This document shows positions 14,361 through 26,592 of a stretch of 64,000 nt of DNA, piece by piece (position 1 is the stretch's first letter; every line of letters begins with the position of its first letter). The position numbers were made by a program, and so were the translations under genes. Origin of the DNA: Volvox africanus (lineage: Eukaryota > Chlorophyta > Chlorophyceae > Chlamydomonadales > Volvocaceae); the NCBI GenBank assembly GCA_030268105.1, contig BSDZ01000008.1, forward strand, positions 1-64,000, in the 5' to 3' direction. Below the pieces are notes generated by a model, which was not told where the DNA came from, made no database searches, and saw nothing but the letters and a program-made list of their open reading frames with translations.

Positions 14361-17300
14361 GTATGTGTTCTGTGTGATCGTATATGTGGTGTGTGTAGCT
14401 GTGTTTCGTGTGTGGTGCCGGGTCGTCTGATTCGTGCCCTGTGTCGTGTGTGTTTTCCTATGTGGTGTGCGGAGCTGTGTGTCGTGTGAAGTACGGGGTT
14501 GTGTGGCTCGTGCCCTGTGTCGTGTGTGTTTTTGTATGAGGTGTGTGGAGCTGTGTGACGTTTGTTGTGCGGGGTCCTGTGGTTCGTGCCCTGTGTCGTG
14601 TGTGGTTTCCTATGTGGTGTGCGGAGCTGTATGTCGTGTGAAGTACGGGGTTGTGTGATTCGTGCCCTGTGTCGTGTGTGTTTTCGTTGTTGGTGTGCTG
14701 AGCTGTGGGTTGTGTGTGCTGCGGGGTCGTGTGGTTCGTGCCCTGTGTCGTGTGTGTTTTCGTATGTGGTGTGTGGAGCTGTGTGTCGTGTCGTGTGTGG
14801 TACGGGGTCGTGCGATTCGTGCCCTGTGTCGTGCGTGTTTTCGTATGTGGTGTGTGGAGCTGTGTGTCGTGTCGTGTGTGATACGGGGTCGTGCGATTCG
14901 TGCCCTGTGTCGTGTGTGTTTTCGTATGTGGTGTGTGGAGCTGTGTGTCGTGTGTGGTGCGGGGTCATGTGGTTCGTGCCCTGTGTTGTGTGCGTTGTCG
15001 TATGCAGTATGTGGAGCTGTGTGTCGTGTCATGTGTCGTACGGGGTTGTGTGATTCGTGCCCTGTGTCGTGTGCGTTGTCGTATGTGGTGTGTGGAGCTG
15101 TATGTCGTGTGAAGTACGGGGTCGTGTGGTTCGTGCCCTGTGTCGTGTGTGTTTTCGTATGTGGTGTGTGGAGCTGTGTGTCGTGTGTGGTGCGGGGTCG
15201 TGTGGTTCGTGCCCTATGTTGTGTGCATTGTCGTATGCGGCATGTGGAGCTGTGTTTCGTGTGTGGTACGGGGTCGTGTGGTTCGTGCCCTGTGTCTTGT
15301 GTGTTTTCGTATGTGGTGCGTGGAGCTGTGTGTCGTGTGTGGTGCGGGGTCATGTGGTTCGTGCCCTATGTTGTGTGCGTGGTCGTATGCGGTATGTGGA
15401 GCTGTGTTTCATGTGTGGTACGTGGTCGTGTGGTTCGTGCCCTGTGTCGTGTGTGTTTTCGTATGTGGTGTGTGGAACCGTGTGTCGTGTGTGGTGCGGG
15501 GCCTTTTGGTTTGTGCCCTGTCTCTTGTGTGTTTTCGTATGCGGTGTGTTGAACCGTGCGTCGTGTGTGGTGCGGGGTCGTGTGGTTCGTGCTCTGTGTT
15601 GTGTGCGTTGTCGTATGCGGTATGTGGAGCTGTGTGTCGTGTCGTGTGTGGTACGGGGTCGTGCGATTCGTGCCCTGTGTCGTGTGTGTTTTCGTATGTG
15701 GTGTGTGGAGCTGTATGTCGTGTGAAGTACGGGGTCGTGTGGTTCGTGCCCTGTGTCGTGTGTGTTTTCGTATGTGGTGTGTGGAGCTGTGTGTCGTGTG
15801 TGGTGCGGGGTCGGGTGGTTCGTGCCCTATGTTGTGTGCGTTGTCGTATGCGGCATGTGGAGCTGTGTTTCGTGTGTGGTACGGGGTCGTGTGGTTCGTG
15901 CCCTGTGTCTTGTGTGTTTTCGTATGTGGTGTGTGGAGCTGTGTGTCGTGTGTGGTGCGGGGTCATGTGGTTCGTGCCCTGTGTTGTGTGCGTTGTCGTA
16001 TGCAGTATGTGGAGCTGTGTGTCGTGTCGTGTGTGGTACGGGGTCGTGCGATTCGTGCCCTGTGTCGTGTGTGTTTTCGTATGTGGTGTGTGGAGCTGTA
16101 TGTCGTGTGAAGTACGGGGTCGTGTGGTTCGTGCCCTGTGTCGTGTGTGTTTTCGTATGTGGTGTGTGGAGCTGTGTGTCGTGTGTGGTGCGGGGTCGTG
16201 TGGTTCGTGCCCTATGTTGTGTGCGTGGTCGTATGCGGCATGTGGAGCTGTGTTTCGTGTGTGGTACGGGGTCGTGTGGTTCGTGCCCTGTGTCTTGTGT
16301 GTTTTCGTATGTGGTGTGTGGAGCTGTGTGTCGTGTGTGGTGCGGGGTCATGTGGTTCGTGCCCTGTGTTGTGTGCGTTGTCGTATGCGGTATGTGGAGC
16401 TGTGTGTCGTGTCGTGTGTGGTACGGGGTCGTGCGATTCGTGCCCTGTGTCGTGTGTGTTTTAGTATGTGGTGTGTGGAACCGTGTGTCGTGTGTGGTGC
16501 GGGGTCATGTGGTTCGTGCCCTGTGTCGTGTGTGTTTTCGTATGTGGTGTGTGGAGCTGTGTGTCGTGTGTGGTGCGGGGTCATGTGGTTCGTGCCCTGT
16601 GTCTTGTGTGTTTTCGTATGTGGTGTGTGGAGCTGTGTGTCGTGTCGTGTGTGGTACGGGGTCATGTGGTTCGTGCCCTGTGTTGTGTGCGTTGTCGTAT
16701 GCGGCATGTGGAGCTGTGTGTCGTGTCGTGTGTGGTACGGGGTCGTGTGGTTCGTGCCCTGTGTCTTGTGTGTTTTCGTATGTGGTGTGTGGAGCTGTGT
16801 GTCGTGTGTGGTGCGGGGTCATGTGGTTCGTGCCCTGTGTTGTGTGCGTTGTCGTATGCGGTATGTGGAGCTGTGTGTCGTGTCGTGTGTGGTACGGGGT
16901 CGTGCGATTCGTGCCCTGTGTCGTGTGTGTTTTCGTATGTGGTGTGTGGAGCTGTGTATCGTGTGTGGTGCGGGGTCGTGTGGTTCGTGCCCTGTGTCGT
17001 GTGTGTTTTCGTATGTGGTGTGTGGAGCTGTGTGTCGTGTGTGGTGCGGGGTCATGTGGTTCGTGCCCTGTGTTGTGTGCGTTGTCGTATGCGGTATGTG
17101 GAGCTGTGTGTCCTGTCGTGTGTGGTACGGGGTCATGTGGTTCGTGCCCTGTGTTGTGTGCGTTGTCGTATGCGGTATGTGGAGCTGTGTGTCGTGTCGT
17201 GTGTGGTACGGGGTCGTGCGATTCGTGCCCTGTGTCGTGTGTGTTTTCGTATGTGGTGTGTGGAGCTGTGTATCGTGTGTGGTGCGGGGTTGTGTGGTTC

Positions 17301-17515
17301 GTGCCCTGTGTCGTGTGTGTTTTCGTATGTGGTGTGTGGAACCGTATGTCGTGTGTGGTGCGGGGCCTTTTGGTTTGTGCCCTGTCTATTGTGTGTTTTC
17401 GTATGTGGTGTGTGGAGGGTCGTGTCGTGTGTAGTGCGGGGTCGTGTGGTTCGTGCCCTGTGTCTTGTGTGGGGTTGTATGTGGTGTGTGGAGCTGTGTG
17501 ACGTGACGTGACGTT
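14361..17515. repeat. GT-rich minisatellite, 76/81-bp unit (about 40 copies)
   Basis: The anchor cgtgccctgtgt recurs every 76 bp (for example 14433, 14509, 14585, 14661, 14737), or every 81 bp where an extra GTCGT-type pentamer is present. Units also contain ttttcgtatgtggtg and gtgtggagctgtg. One strand is almost entirely G/T. The mix of 76- and 81-bp units produces very long cysteine/valine-rich frames on + and Thr/His-rich frames on -. These are repeat artefacts without domains. Confidence 0.95.
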
Positions 17516-17903
17516 CGTGCCCTGTGTTGTTTGTCTTTGCGTATTACCGATGGCCCGGGGGAGGGAGTACTGCGGGGATTATCTTATGGCGGGGGAGGGG
17601 ACTGCGTGGTACGGTGGGGCGGGGGTTGGTGGGGTGGGAGTACTGCAGGGGGTATGGGGGAAGACATGTGCGGGGTATAGTTAGGAGTACAGGGTGTGGA
17701 GAGGGTAAAACATACATAAAAAATAAAAAGAAAAATACTTGCCTGGCGTGGAATAGAAAAGAAAAAGTTATTATATGTGTTGGTGGGCACGTTTTTGTGC
17801 GGGTCTGGGTTGGGGCATGGCGGGGTATACGGCGGGGTATACGGCGGGGTTTAGCCGTATACCGTACACCTTGTCGCGATTGCGGCCCACATGAAGTTCT
17901 CTT
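17516..17903. other. G-rich unique linker
   Basis: G-rich sequence with short tandem and inverted pieces (repeated ggcggggtatac near 17820-17850, then a partial inverse, gccgtatac). It separates the minisatellite from the first gene-like subtelomeric block. No gene is seen. Confidence 0.5.
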
Positions 17904-19198
17904 ACTAGTCTTTTTGCACATTCGCTGCAATTGTCAGATATTTATGTTATGGTATATAGCACACATTTTATCACTAATTGTAGGATTTTGTTGTCACGCC
18001 GCCATCTTTTGTGCCGCCGCAACAAAGTGCCACCCACAAGTAAGTCAAGCATTAGACATCCTCATTCTTACTCATATATTGTTAACAAAATCGTTGAATG
18101 CTAAATTGCCGCCGCAGGAAAAGCTTCGTGTATTGGTGCGTCGCCATGGAGAGCATCAGAGGCGTCACGTCTCTGACGAGACGGCGAAATCGGTCTCTAC
18201 ACTGCGTCGACAAGGTAAAAGTGGGACACAGTGGATGTAGTGATGCGTGAAGGGACTGGGTCGACGTGGTGGCGTTGTGTTGTGGCGGCGCACTGGGATT
18301 GAGAATGGCGGCGGGACTCATAGCTATACGGGCTGCATGTAAAAAGAGGATCTAATAGTATTATGATGATGACAATAGCATGATAATCTATCCAATGAAC
18401 AAATCTCTGTGCGTTTCCCTTGGGGCTGCTGCTACCCTGTTCCTCTGCTCGCTCCTTTAGGAATTCACCTCATTTAAGCCGCCATGGGCTTAACTTGGAA
18501 AGGGCTTCTGGTGGTAGTAGTATATTTACCGCTCCGTCCGTCGTAGCAACGCTGTTGTGGTTGCAGCTTCAGCCCACAGCTCTGATGCCTCGCCTGAAGG
18601 GATTTCTGGTGAGGAGGGGAGAGTGGCACGTAGGCGTGTGGGGTGTGTGGAGGGATCGGAGGATGGACGCAGGGAGGCTGACGCAGGGAGGCTGACGCAG
18701 TGGTGGTGGTGGTGGTCGTGGTGGTCGTCTTCGTCTCCTGTGTCTTCTTCTTCGACGTGGTGGTCGTCATTGTGGTGGTGGTGGTGGTGGCGGGCGAAGG
18801 GGTGACGGGTCTGTGTGTGTGGGGGGGGGTGAGGGACCGGGATTAGGCTGCAGGAGTGATATGAAACACGTGTGGTGGTGGAGGGGTCATTTGTTCAAGT
18901 TGAAAGGGATATTGCCGTACCGTGTTGATGTGCTTTGTGCCCCAGCATGTAAACATATGAACGTGTGTTTGTTCTTCGTGTTGTCTTTCCATGCTGTTTG
19001 TAGGAACACAGGGGAGACGCAGCAGCACATGCCCAGGTGAGGAAAAGGGGGGGGGGACAACATACTGGAACGGGGGTAATCTGCGGGAATACTTCAAGGT
19101 ACATAATACATATGCATGTCAAGGGGCTACTCGTAGTGCGGGGTTTGCACACGGGCGTGTGGGGTGTTGGGGGGAGTGTGGACCGAAGCCCTCAGCAC
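17904..19198. repeat. Subtelomeric gene-like block, copy 1
   Basis: About 1.3 kb that recurs almost unchanged at 25284-26592 and, truncated, at 27061-28004. It starts at actagtc and ends at agccctcagcac. It includes a TGG/TCG-rich triplet tract (about 18698-18800). On the + strand it has exon-like pieces between splice-like sites: about 18116-18213, preceded by gccgcag and followed by gtaaaa, encoding a basic segment beginning EKLRVLVRRHGEHQRR; and a 33-nt piece near 19003-19036 between tttgtag and gtgagg. A multi-copy subtelomeric transcription unit is possible. I recognise no protein family. Confidence 0.8.
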
Positions 19199-19259
19199 CA
19201 CCTCTTGTCGTCTTCTTTGGGGATGTGGGCCGCATGGCCCATTCCGCAGTGTCATAGGT

Positions 19260-19805
19260 CCACCAAGGGAAGATGGGAGGAAGATGAACGGGGGGAGGGG
19301 GGAAGGAGACGATCAGGGATAGGGGGTAGGGAGACGATCAGGGGGACAGGGTAAGGAAACGAACAGGCGGACGGGGTAAGAAGACGAACATGGAAGAGGG
19401 TAGGGAGACGAACAGGGGAGGGGGTAGGGAGACAAACAGGGGGAGGGGGTAGGGAGACGAACAGGGGGAGGGGGGAGAGAGACGAACAGGGGGACGGGGT
19501 AAGGAGACGAACAGGGGGAGGGAGGAGGGAGACAATTAGGGGGAGGGGGGAAGGGAAACGAACAGGGGGAGGGGGGAGGGAGACGAACAGTTGGACGGGG
19601 AAGGGAGACGAACAGGTTGACGGGGTAAGGAGACGAACAGGGGGAGGGGGTAGGGAGACGAACAGAAAGAGGGGCTTGGGGGGAGGGAGACATACAGGGG
19701 GACAGGGTAAGGAGACGAACAGGGGGACGGGGGGTAGGGAGACGAACAGTTGGACGGGGAAGGGAGACGAACAGTTGGACGGGGAAGGGAGACGAACAAG
19801 GGAAG
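19260..19805. repeat. Purine-rich minisatellite (GGGAGACGAACAG units)
   Basis: Irregular tandem repeats built on gggagacgaacag plus variable G-runs. The + strand is nearly pure purine. Open frames on the minus strand (Pro/Ser/Leu-rich) come from composition only. Confidence 0.9.
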
Positions 19806-21765
19806 GGGGGAGGTCTGTCGGTCTGTCCCTCTGTCGGTCTGTCCCTCTGTCGGTCTGTCCCTCTGTCGGTCTGTCCCCCAGTTGGTCTGTCCCCCAGTTG
19901 GTCTGTTCCCCAGTTGGTCTGTCCCCCAGTTGGTCTGTCCCCCAGTTGGTCTGTCCCCCAGTTGGTCTGTCCCCCAGTTGGTCTGTCCCCCAGTTGGTCT
20001 GTCCCCCAGTTGGTCTGTCCCCCAGTTGGTCTGTCCCCCAGTTGGTCTGTCCCCCAGTTGGTCTGTCCCCCAGTTGGTCTGTCCCCCAGTTGGTCTATCC
20101 CCCAGTTGGTCTGTCCCCCAGTTGGTCTGTCCCCCAGTTGGTCTGTCCCCCAGTTGGTCTGTCCCCCAGTTGGTCTGTCCCCCAGTTGGTCTGTCCCCCA
20201 GTTGGTCTGTCCCCCAGTTGGTCTGTCCCCCAGTTGGTCTGTCCCCCAGTTGGTCTGTCCCCCAGTTGGTCTGTCCCCCAGTTGGTCTGTCCCCCAGTTG
20301 GTCTGTCCCTCTGTGGGTCTGTCCCTCTGTGGGTCTGTCCCTCTGTGGGTCTGTCCCTCTGTTAGTCTGTCCCTCTGTGGGTCTGTCCCTCTGTGGGTCT
20401 GTCCCTCTGTGGGTCTGTCCCTCTGTGGGTCTGTCCCTCTGTGGGTCTGTCCCTCTGTGGGTCTGTCCCTCTGTGGGTCTGTCCCTCTGTGGGTCTGTCC
20501 CTCTGTGGGTCTGTCCCTCTGTGGGTCTGTCCCTCTGTGGGTCTGTCCCTCTGTGGGTCTGTCCCTCTGTGGGTCTGTCCCTCTGTGGGTCTGTCCCTCT
20601 GTGGGTCTGTCCCTCTGTGGGTCTGTCCCTCTGTGGGTCTGTCCCTCTGTGGGTCTGTCCCTCTGTGGGTCTGTCCCTCTGTGGGTCTGTCCCTCTGTGG
20701 GTCTGTCCCTCTGTGGGTCTGTCCCTCTGTGGGTCTGTCCCTCTGTGGGTCTGTCCCTCTGTGGGTCTGTCCCTCTGTGGGTCTGTCCCTCTGTGGGTCT
20801 GTCACTCTGTGGGTCTGTCACTCTGTGGGTCTGTCACTCTGTGGGTCTGTCACTCTGTGGGTCTGTCACTCTGTGGGTCTGTCACTCTGTGGGTCTGTCC
20901 CTCTGTTGGTCTGTCCCCCAGTTGGTCTGTCCCCCAGTTGGTCTGTCCCCGAGTTGGTCTGTCCCCGAGTTGGTCTGTCCCCCAGTTGGTCTGTCCCCCA
21001 GTTGGTCTGTCCCCCAGTTGGTCTGTCCCCCAGTTGGTCTGTCCCCCAGTTGGTCTGTCCCCCAGTTGGTCTGTCCCCCAGTTGGTCTGTCCCCCAGTTG
21101 GTCTGTCCCCCAGTTGGTCTGTCCCCCAGTTGGTCTGTCCCTCTGTCGGTCTGTCCCTCTGTCGGTCTGTCCCTCTGTCGGTCTGTCCCTCTGTCGGTCT
21201 GTCCCCCAGTTGGTCTGTCCCCCAGTTGGTCTGTCCCCCAGTTGGTCTGTCCCCCAGTTGGTCTGTCCCCCAGTTGGTCTGTCCCCTAGTTGGTCTGTCC
21301 CCCAGTTGGTCTGTCCCCCAGTTGGTCTGTCCCCCAGTTGGTCTGTCCCTCTGTCGGTCTGTGCCCCCGTCGGTCTGTCCCCCAGTTGGTCTGTCCCCCA
21401 GTTGGTCTGTCCCCCAGTTGGTCTGTCCCCCAGTTGGTCTGTCCCCCAGTTGGTCTGTCCCCCAGTTGGTCTGTCCCCCAGTTGGTCTGTGCCCCCGTCG
21501 GTCTGTGCCCCCGTCGGTCTGTGCCCCCGTCGGTCTGTGCCCCCGTCGGTCTGTGCCCCCGTCGGTCTGTGCCCCCGTCGGTCTGTGCCCCCGTCGGTCT
21601 GTCCCCCCGTCGGTCTGTGCCCCCGTCGGTCTGTGCCCCCGTCGGTCTGTGCCCCCGTCGGTCTGTCCCCCCGTCGGTCTGTGCCCCCGTCGGTCTGTGC
21701 CCCCGTCGGTCTGTGCCCCCGTCGGTCTGTGCCCCCGTCGGTCTGTGCCCCCGTCGGTCTTGGTG
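19806..21765. repeat. 16-bp minisatellite, four block-segregated variants
   Basis: About 120 head-to-tail copies of a 16-bp unit, core ggtctgtcc. Variants are grouped in blocks: a CCCAGTT type (about 19870-20305, 20910-21130 and later), a CCTCTGTGG type (about 20306-20800), a short CACTCTGTGG block (about 20805-20895), a CCTCTGTCGG type, and GCCCCCGTCGG (about 21490-21757). The + strand is pyrimidine-rich with G/T. All three frames stay open over hundreds of codons because the unit lacks stop codons in any phase; no protein is inferred. Confidence 0.97.
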
Positions 21766-21784
21766 GTATTGGTTTAGTAGTGAC

Positions 21785-22130
21785 GGCTCGAGATTAGGGT
21801 ACAGGAATGATATGAATCTTGATACGTGTTTGGAGGGGGTTCTTGTTAGGGATATTGCATTACCATGAACATATGTTTTGTGCCCCGGCATGGAAGTATA
21901 TCAACGTGTGTTTGTTCTTCGTGTTGTCTTTCCTTGCTGTTTGTAGGAATACAGGGGAGACGCAGCAGCACATGCCCAGGTGAGAAGGGGGGAAACAGCA
22001 GAACGGAACAGGGGTAGTCGGCGGGTATAGATTTATATAACATGAGCCCTAAGCACCACCTCTTGTCGTCTTCTTTGGGGATGTGAGCCGCATGGCCCAT
22101 TCCGCAGTGTCATAGGTACACCAAGGGATG
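21785..22130. repeat. Divergent partial copy of the second half of the gene-like block
   Basis: Similar to 18842-19255: gtgtttgttcttcgtgttgt, gctgtttgtag, then a 33-nt segment, then aggtgag, then ccgcatggcccattccgc. It is clearly more diverged than the three full blocks. The 33-nt exon-like piece differs by only one base (AACAC/AATAC), which hints that it was selected or recently homogenised. Confidence 0.75.
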
Positions 22131-22229
22131 GGGGGAGGGGGAGAGATGCAGTAGGGGCGAGGTCGTGGTGGTGGAGGTGGTTGTCGTTGTGTTGTTGAGG
22201 TGTTGTGGTGCTGTCGGTCGATTATGCAG

Positions 22230-23112
22230 TCGGCTGGTCATCCTGTCGGTTGTGGTGCTGTCAGTCAGTACTTGTGTCGGTTGTGGTGCTGTCAGCTGGT
22301 CATCCTGTCGGTTGTGGTGCTGTCAGTTGGTCATGCTGTCGGTTGTGGTGCTGTCAGCTGGTCATCCTGTCGGTTGTGGTGCTGTCGGTCTGTCCTTCTG
22401 TCGGTTGTGGTGCTGTCAGTCAGTCCTTGTGTCGGTTGTGGTGCTGTCAGCTGGTCATCCTGTCGGTTGTGGTGCTGTCAGTCAGTCCTTGTGTCGGTTG
22501 TGGTGCTGTCAGTTGGTCATGCTGTCGGTTGTGGTGCTGCCGGTTGGTCATCCTGTCGGTTGTGGTGCTGCCGGTTGGTCATCCTTTTGGTTGTGGTGCT
22601 GTCAGTCAGTCCTTCTGTCGGTTGTGGTGCTGTCAGTCAGTCCTTGTGTCGGTTGTGGTGCTGTCAGCTGGTCATCCTGTCGGTTGTGGTGCTGCCGGTT
22701 GGTCATCCTGTCGGTTGTGGTGCTGCCGGTTGGTCATCCTGTCGGTTGTGGTGCTGTCAGTTGGTCATGCTGTCGGTTGTGGTGCTGTCGGTCAGTCCTT
22801 GTGTCGGTTGTGGTGCTGTCAGTTGGTCATCCTGTCGGTTGTGATGCTGTCGGTCAGACCTTGTGTCGGTTGTGGTGCTGTCAGTTGGTCATCCTGTCGG
22901 TTGTGGTGCTGCCGGTTGGTCATCCTGTCGGTTGTGGTGCTGTCAGTTGGTCATGCTGTCGGTTGTGGTGCTGTCAGTCAGTCCTTGTGTCGGTTGTGGT
23001 GCTGTCAGTTGGTCATGCTGTCGGTTGTGGTGCTGTCAGTCAGTCCTTGTGTCGGTTGTGGTGCTGTCAGCTGGTCATCCTGTCGGTTGTGGTGCTGTCA
23101 GTTGGTCATGGG
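22230..23112. repeat. 31-bp minisatellite (about 28 copies)
   Basis: Tandem unit of 31 bp containing cggttgtggtgctgtca followed by variable gttggtcatcctgt, gctggtcatcctgt or gtcagtccttgtgt. Contiguous without spacers. Because 31 is 1 modulo 3, the same peptide cycles through all frames, giving frames of 200-358 codons that are not genes. Confidence 0.95.
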
Positions 23113-23200
23113 TTGTCCCTTGTCCCTTGTGCCATGTGCCATGTGCCATGTGTCATGTGTTTTGTGCTAGTGCTTGTGCTAGTGCTAGTGCTAGTGCTTA
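23113..23200. repeat. Short tandem repeats (TGCCATG and CTAGTG)
   Basis: Runs of tgtgccatgtgccatg followed by gtgctagtgctagtg. Simple-sequence DNA at the right edge of the 31-bp array. Confidence 0.85.
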
Positions 23201-23888
23201 GGGTTTGCTTGCTCTTCCGCTTCTGTGCCTTCTCTGTTTAAAGTAATAATATAGCCCTCTTTTGTTTCTGCTGAGATGTATATATATGAATATAATATAA
23301 TATACAAATGCATATATGGCTGCGCAGGTGTACACAACATATGGATAACGGCATGGCCTACATATGACCCATTGATATGTTATATATTGTTGCATACTAC
23401 AAGATTTTGTTGTGGAGGCGGAGCGTTTTAGGGTTGCAATATGGGTGGCTGCATATTAGGTGGCTGCACGAGTGTATGTGTGTGGGTGAGAGTGTATTCG
23501 TTGAGGGTGTGTGTGTGTGTGTGTGTTTGCGGGTGTGTGTTCGTGGGCCGCACACTGCGGCAGAAGAGGAGCAGAAGAGGAGAAAAGGAGGGGAAGGAGA
23601 GGGCGTGTGGCATAGGATGTGTGACGTGTAGGACATCAGACACACAAGCATAATATATATAAAAGCATATATAGCATATGATGTGTATAAACCTGTATGT
23701 GTGCACACATACACATATCCTATTTTATGCATATGCATATGTGTATTTTATGTGGAGAGGGCGGAGGAGGGTGTGGACATGTGTGTATAAAATGTATGTA
23801 TGAGCACAGCAGAGGGGGCACACTATGTGACTATGACGAGGCACACTATATGTGACTGTGGTGGTGAGAGACACACACATATATATGA

Positions 23889-23891
<3 letters not shown>

Positions 23892-23975
<84 letters not shown>
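23892..23975. repeat. (AT)n-(GT)n compound microsatellite
   Basis: About 50 bp of alternating AT followed directly by about 32 bp of GT. Confidence 0.97.
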
Positions 23976-23979
<4 letters not shown>

Positions 23980-24558
23980 GTTGTGGTGTAGCACAGATGC
24001 AGAGCACAGATGTGGTATGTGAAGGGGTATGTGAAGGGTAGAGCATATGATGATGGGTGTGTGCTGTGGATGATGCTCTGTTGTCATGTATTAAAACCCT
24101 ATGATGATATGATCCGTCCCATTACAGGAGAGCCCCTTGTAGTCTGTTGTGTAGAGTATTGTATAGTATTAGTGTAAATTTTGTGTGTGAAGTTTATCTA
24201 TCTATACCCTGTGCCTCTACTCTACTGTAAAGAGTCCACAAAAGAGACCACAAAAGCGTGTGTCATTGTTGGACACAGTGTCTGTCATTGTTGGATCACA
24301 GAGGTCAGCAGAGCTTAAAAAAATGATCAAAATATGAGAGATATAGCCCCCAAAGGGAGAAGGAGAAGAGAGATATAGCCTAGCACAGGATATATATATA
24401 ATAATACAGCAGGCGTGTCTTCTGTCCAATTTCTGTCTCGTCCAATCATCCAAACCCTATCAAGCAAAGGCAAGGCAAGCAAAGGCAAGGCCAGGAAAAT
24501 AAACTAAGGTAAAAAATTGAGTGAGAAGTCGCCCGAAAAAGAGTGAGAAAAAAATTTT

Positions 24559-24581
24559 CCGGGGGCCTGGCCGGCCCCCGG
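24559..24581. other. Perfect GC hairpin (9-bp stem)
   Basis: CCGGGGGCC, a 5-nt loop (TGGCC), then GGCCCCCGG, followed by more C/G runs up to about 24603. It directly follows an A/T run (aaaaattttcc). It could be a transcription or replication barrier; no gene end is visible to assign it as a terminator. Confidence 0.6.
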
Positions 24582-25130
24582 GCCCCCCGCGGAGGGGGGG
24601 TGGGGGAGTGAACCTTAGAGGGTTAGTGGGTACACAGGTAGACACCTGTGTACGTGTGTTCGTACGATGAGGGGTTCGGAGCTTGGTTTCGGAGCTTGGT
24701 CTCCCCTTCCCCCCGGCCCCCGCCCCCGCCCCCGCCCCCTCGGCCGGCTGCGGCCCGACACTGGCACTGGGACTGGGCAAAAGGTACATCTCCTTCCTCT
24801 CACCATCCCATGTTGCCCCGGAACCTATCCCACTTCCGCCGACCAGCCGCGCATCTGATGTGCGACCGAGTCCGGGTAGGATCGAATCCACGACGCTGGG
24901 ATGAATTTTCAACTGACTCCACACCACACCTAGCACAACCATGCACACACGCGCCACAACACTACACCACGCCATGACCTAAAAGTATATTTACTATTAT
25001 AAATATATATGACTATATAAAAATCCCTAAACCCAACGGAAGGTCTCGCAGTCCTTCCATGATTTTGTAGGTTCCCGAGTGCGAAACCGTAGGGAATCAT
25101 CATCACTTATGGCGCGCATATGATGGACAT

Positions 25131-26592
25131 CCATCGGTCTCACGCCATAAACCCAAATAGCACACATTTGGAGTATATATGCTGTACACCATCTGTCTGT
25201 GCTGTCCCTTACTACATACATTCGGTGATTGTGTGGGCTCACAGAGCATGCATGTTTCATGAACAGCACACATGCATAACACGACTAGTTTTTTTACACA
25301 TTCGCTGCAATTGTCAGATATTTATAGTATGGTATATAGCACACATTTTATCACTAATTGTAGGATTTTGTTGTCACGCCGCCATCTTTTGTGCCGCCGC
25401 AACAAAGTGCCACCCACAAGTAAGTCAAGCATTAGACATCCTCATTCTTACTTATATATTGCTAACAAAATCGTTGAATGCTAAATTGCCGCCGCAGGAA
25501 AAGCTTCGTGTATTGGTGCGTCGCCATGGAGAGCATCAGAGGCGTCACGTCTCTGACGAGACGGCGAAATCGGTCTCTACACTGCGTCGACAAGGTAAAA
25601 GTGGGACACAGTGGATGTAGTGATGCGTGAAGGGACTGGGTCGACGTGGTGGCGTTGTGTTGTGGCGGCGCACAGGGATTGAGAATGGCGGCGGGACTCA
25701 TAGCTATACGGGCTGCATGTAAAAAGAGGATCTAATAGTATTATGATGATGACAATAGTATGATAATCTATCCAATGAACAAATCTCTGTGCGTTTCCCT
25801 TGGGGCTGCTGCTACCCTGTTCCTCTGCTCGCTCCTTTAGGAATTCACCTCATTTAAGCCGCCATGGGCTTAACTTGGAAAGGGCTTCTGGTGGTAGTAG
25901 TATATTTACCGCTCCGTCCGTCGTAGCAACGCTGTTGTGGTTGCAGCTTCAGCCCACAGCTCTGATGCCTCGCCTGAAGGGATTTCTGGTGAGGAGGGGA
26001 GAGTGGCACGTAGGCGTGTGGGGTGTGTGGAGGGATCGGAGGATGGACGCAGGGAGGCTGACGCAGGGAGGCTGACGCAGTGGTGGTGGTGGTGGTCGTG
26101 GTGGTCGTCTTCGTCTCCTGTGTCTTCTTCTTCGACGTGGTGGTCGTGGTGGTCGTCATTGTGGTGGTGGTGGTGGTGGCGGGCGAAGGGGTGACGGGTC
26201 TGTGTGTGTGTGGGGGGGGGGTGAGGGACCGGGATTAGGCTGCAGGAGTGATATGAAACACGTGTGGTGGTGGAGGGGTCATTTGTTCAAGTTGAAAGGG
26301 ATATTGCCGTACCGTGTTGATGTGCTTTGTGCCCCGGCATGTAAACATATGAACGTGTGTTTGTTCTTCGTGTTGTCTTTCCATGCTGTTTGTAGGAACA
26401 CAGGGGAGACGCAGCAGCACATGCCCAGGTGAGGAAAAGGGGGGGGGGGGACAACATACTGGAACGGGGGTAATCTGCGGGAATACTTCAAGGTACATAA
26501 TACATATGCATGTCAAGGGGCTACTCGTAGTGCGGGGTTTGCACACGGGCGTGTGGGGTGTTGGGGGGAGTGTGGACCGAAGCCCTAAGCAC
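25131..26592. repeat. Subtelomeric gene-like block, copy 2 (with left extension)
   Basis: Nearly identical to copy 1 from 25284 on (single differences such as cttatatattgctaac for ctcatatattgttaac, and one more CGTGGTGGT unit in the triplet tract). It has an additional 150-bp left extension starting ccatcggtctcacgcc that is shared with copy 3 but absent from copy 1. Exon-like pieces and splice-like sites are conserved, including the 33-nt piece near 26392-26426. Confidence 0.85.

Larger units (their letters stand above)
23201..25130. other. AT-rich unique stretch with microsatellites
   Basis: Mostly AT-rich sequence with many atatat motifs, a (AT)n/(GT)n microsatellite, a GC-rich hairpin (24559-24581) and a C-rich run (about 24700-24745). 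On the minus strand near 24880-24905 there is a tRNA B-box-like string (GGATTCGATCC) but no convincing A box or clover-leaf. No supported gene. Confidence 0.5.

Noticed and set aside
15140..17501. Very long Cys/Val-rich plus-strand frames (up to 764 codons) and Thr/His-rich minus-strand frames
   Set aside because: They lie wholly in the 76/81-bp minisatellite, are open in several frames at once, and have no start, splice or domain signals.
19313..21891. Frames of 500-675 codons with GLSPSWSVPQLVCPPV-type or TDPQRDRPTEG-type repeats
   Set aside because: The 16-bp unit lacks stops in all phases, so every frame is open on both strands; this is translation of a minisatellite.
22165..23241. Frames of 214-358 codons in the 31-bp repeat, and resemblance to a CRISPR array because of unit length
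   Set aside because: Units are directly contiguous without unique spacers, there are no cas genes, and the DNA is eukaryotic; the frames are repeat translations.
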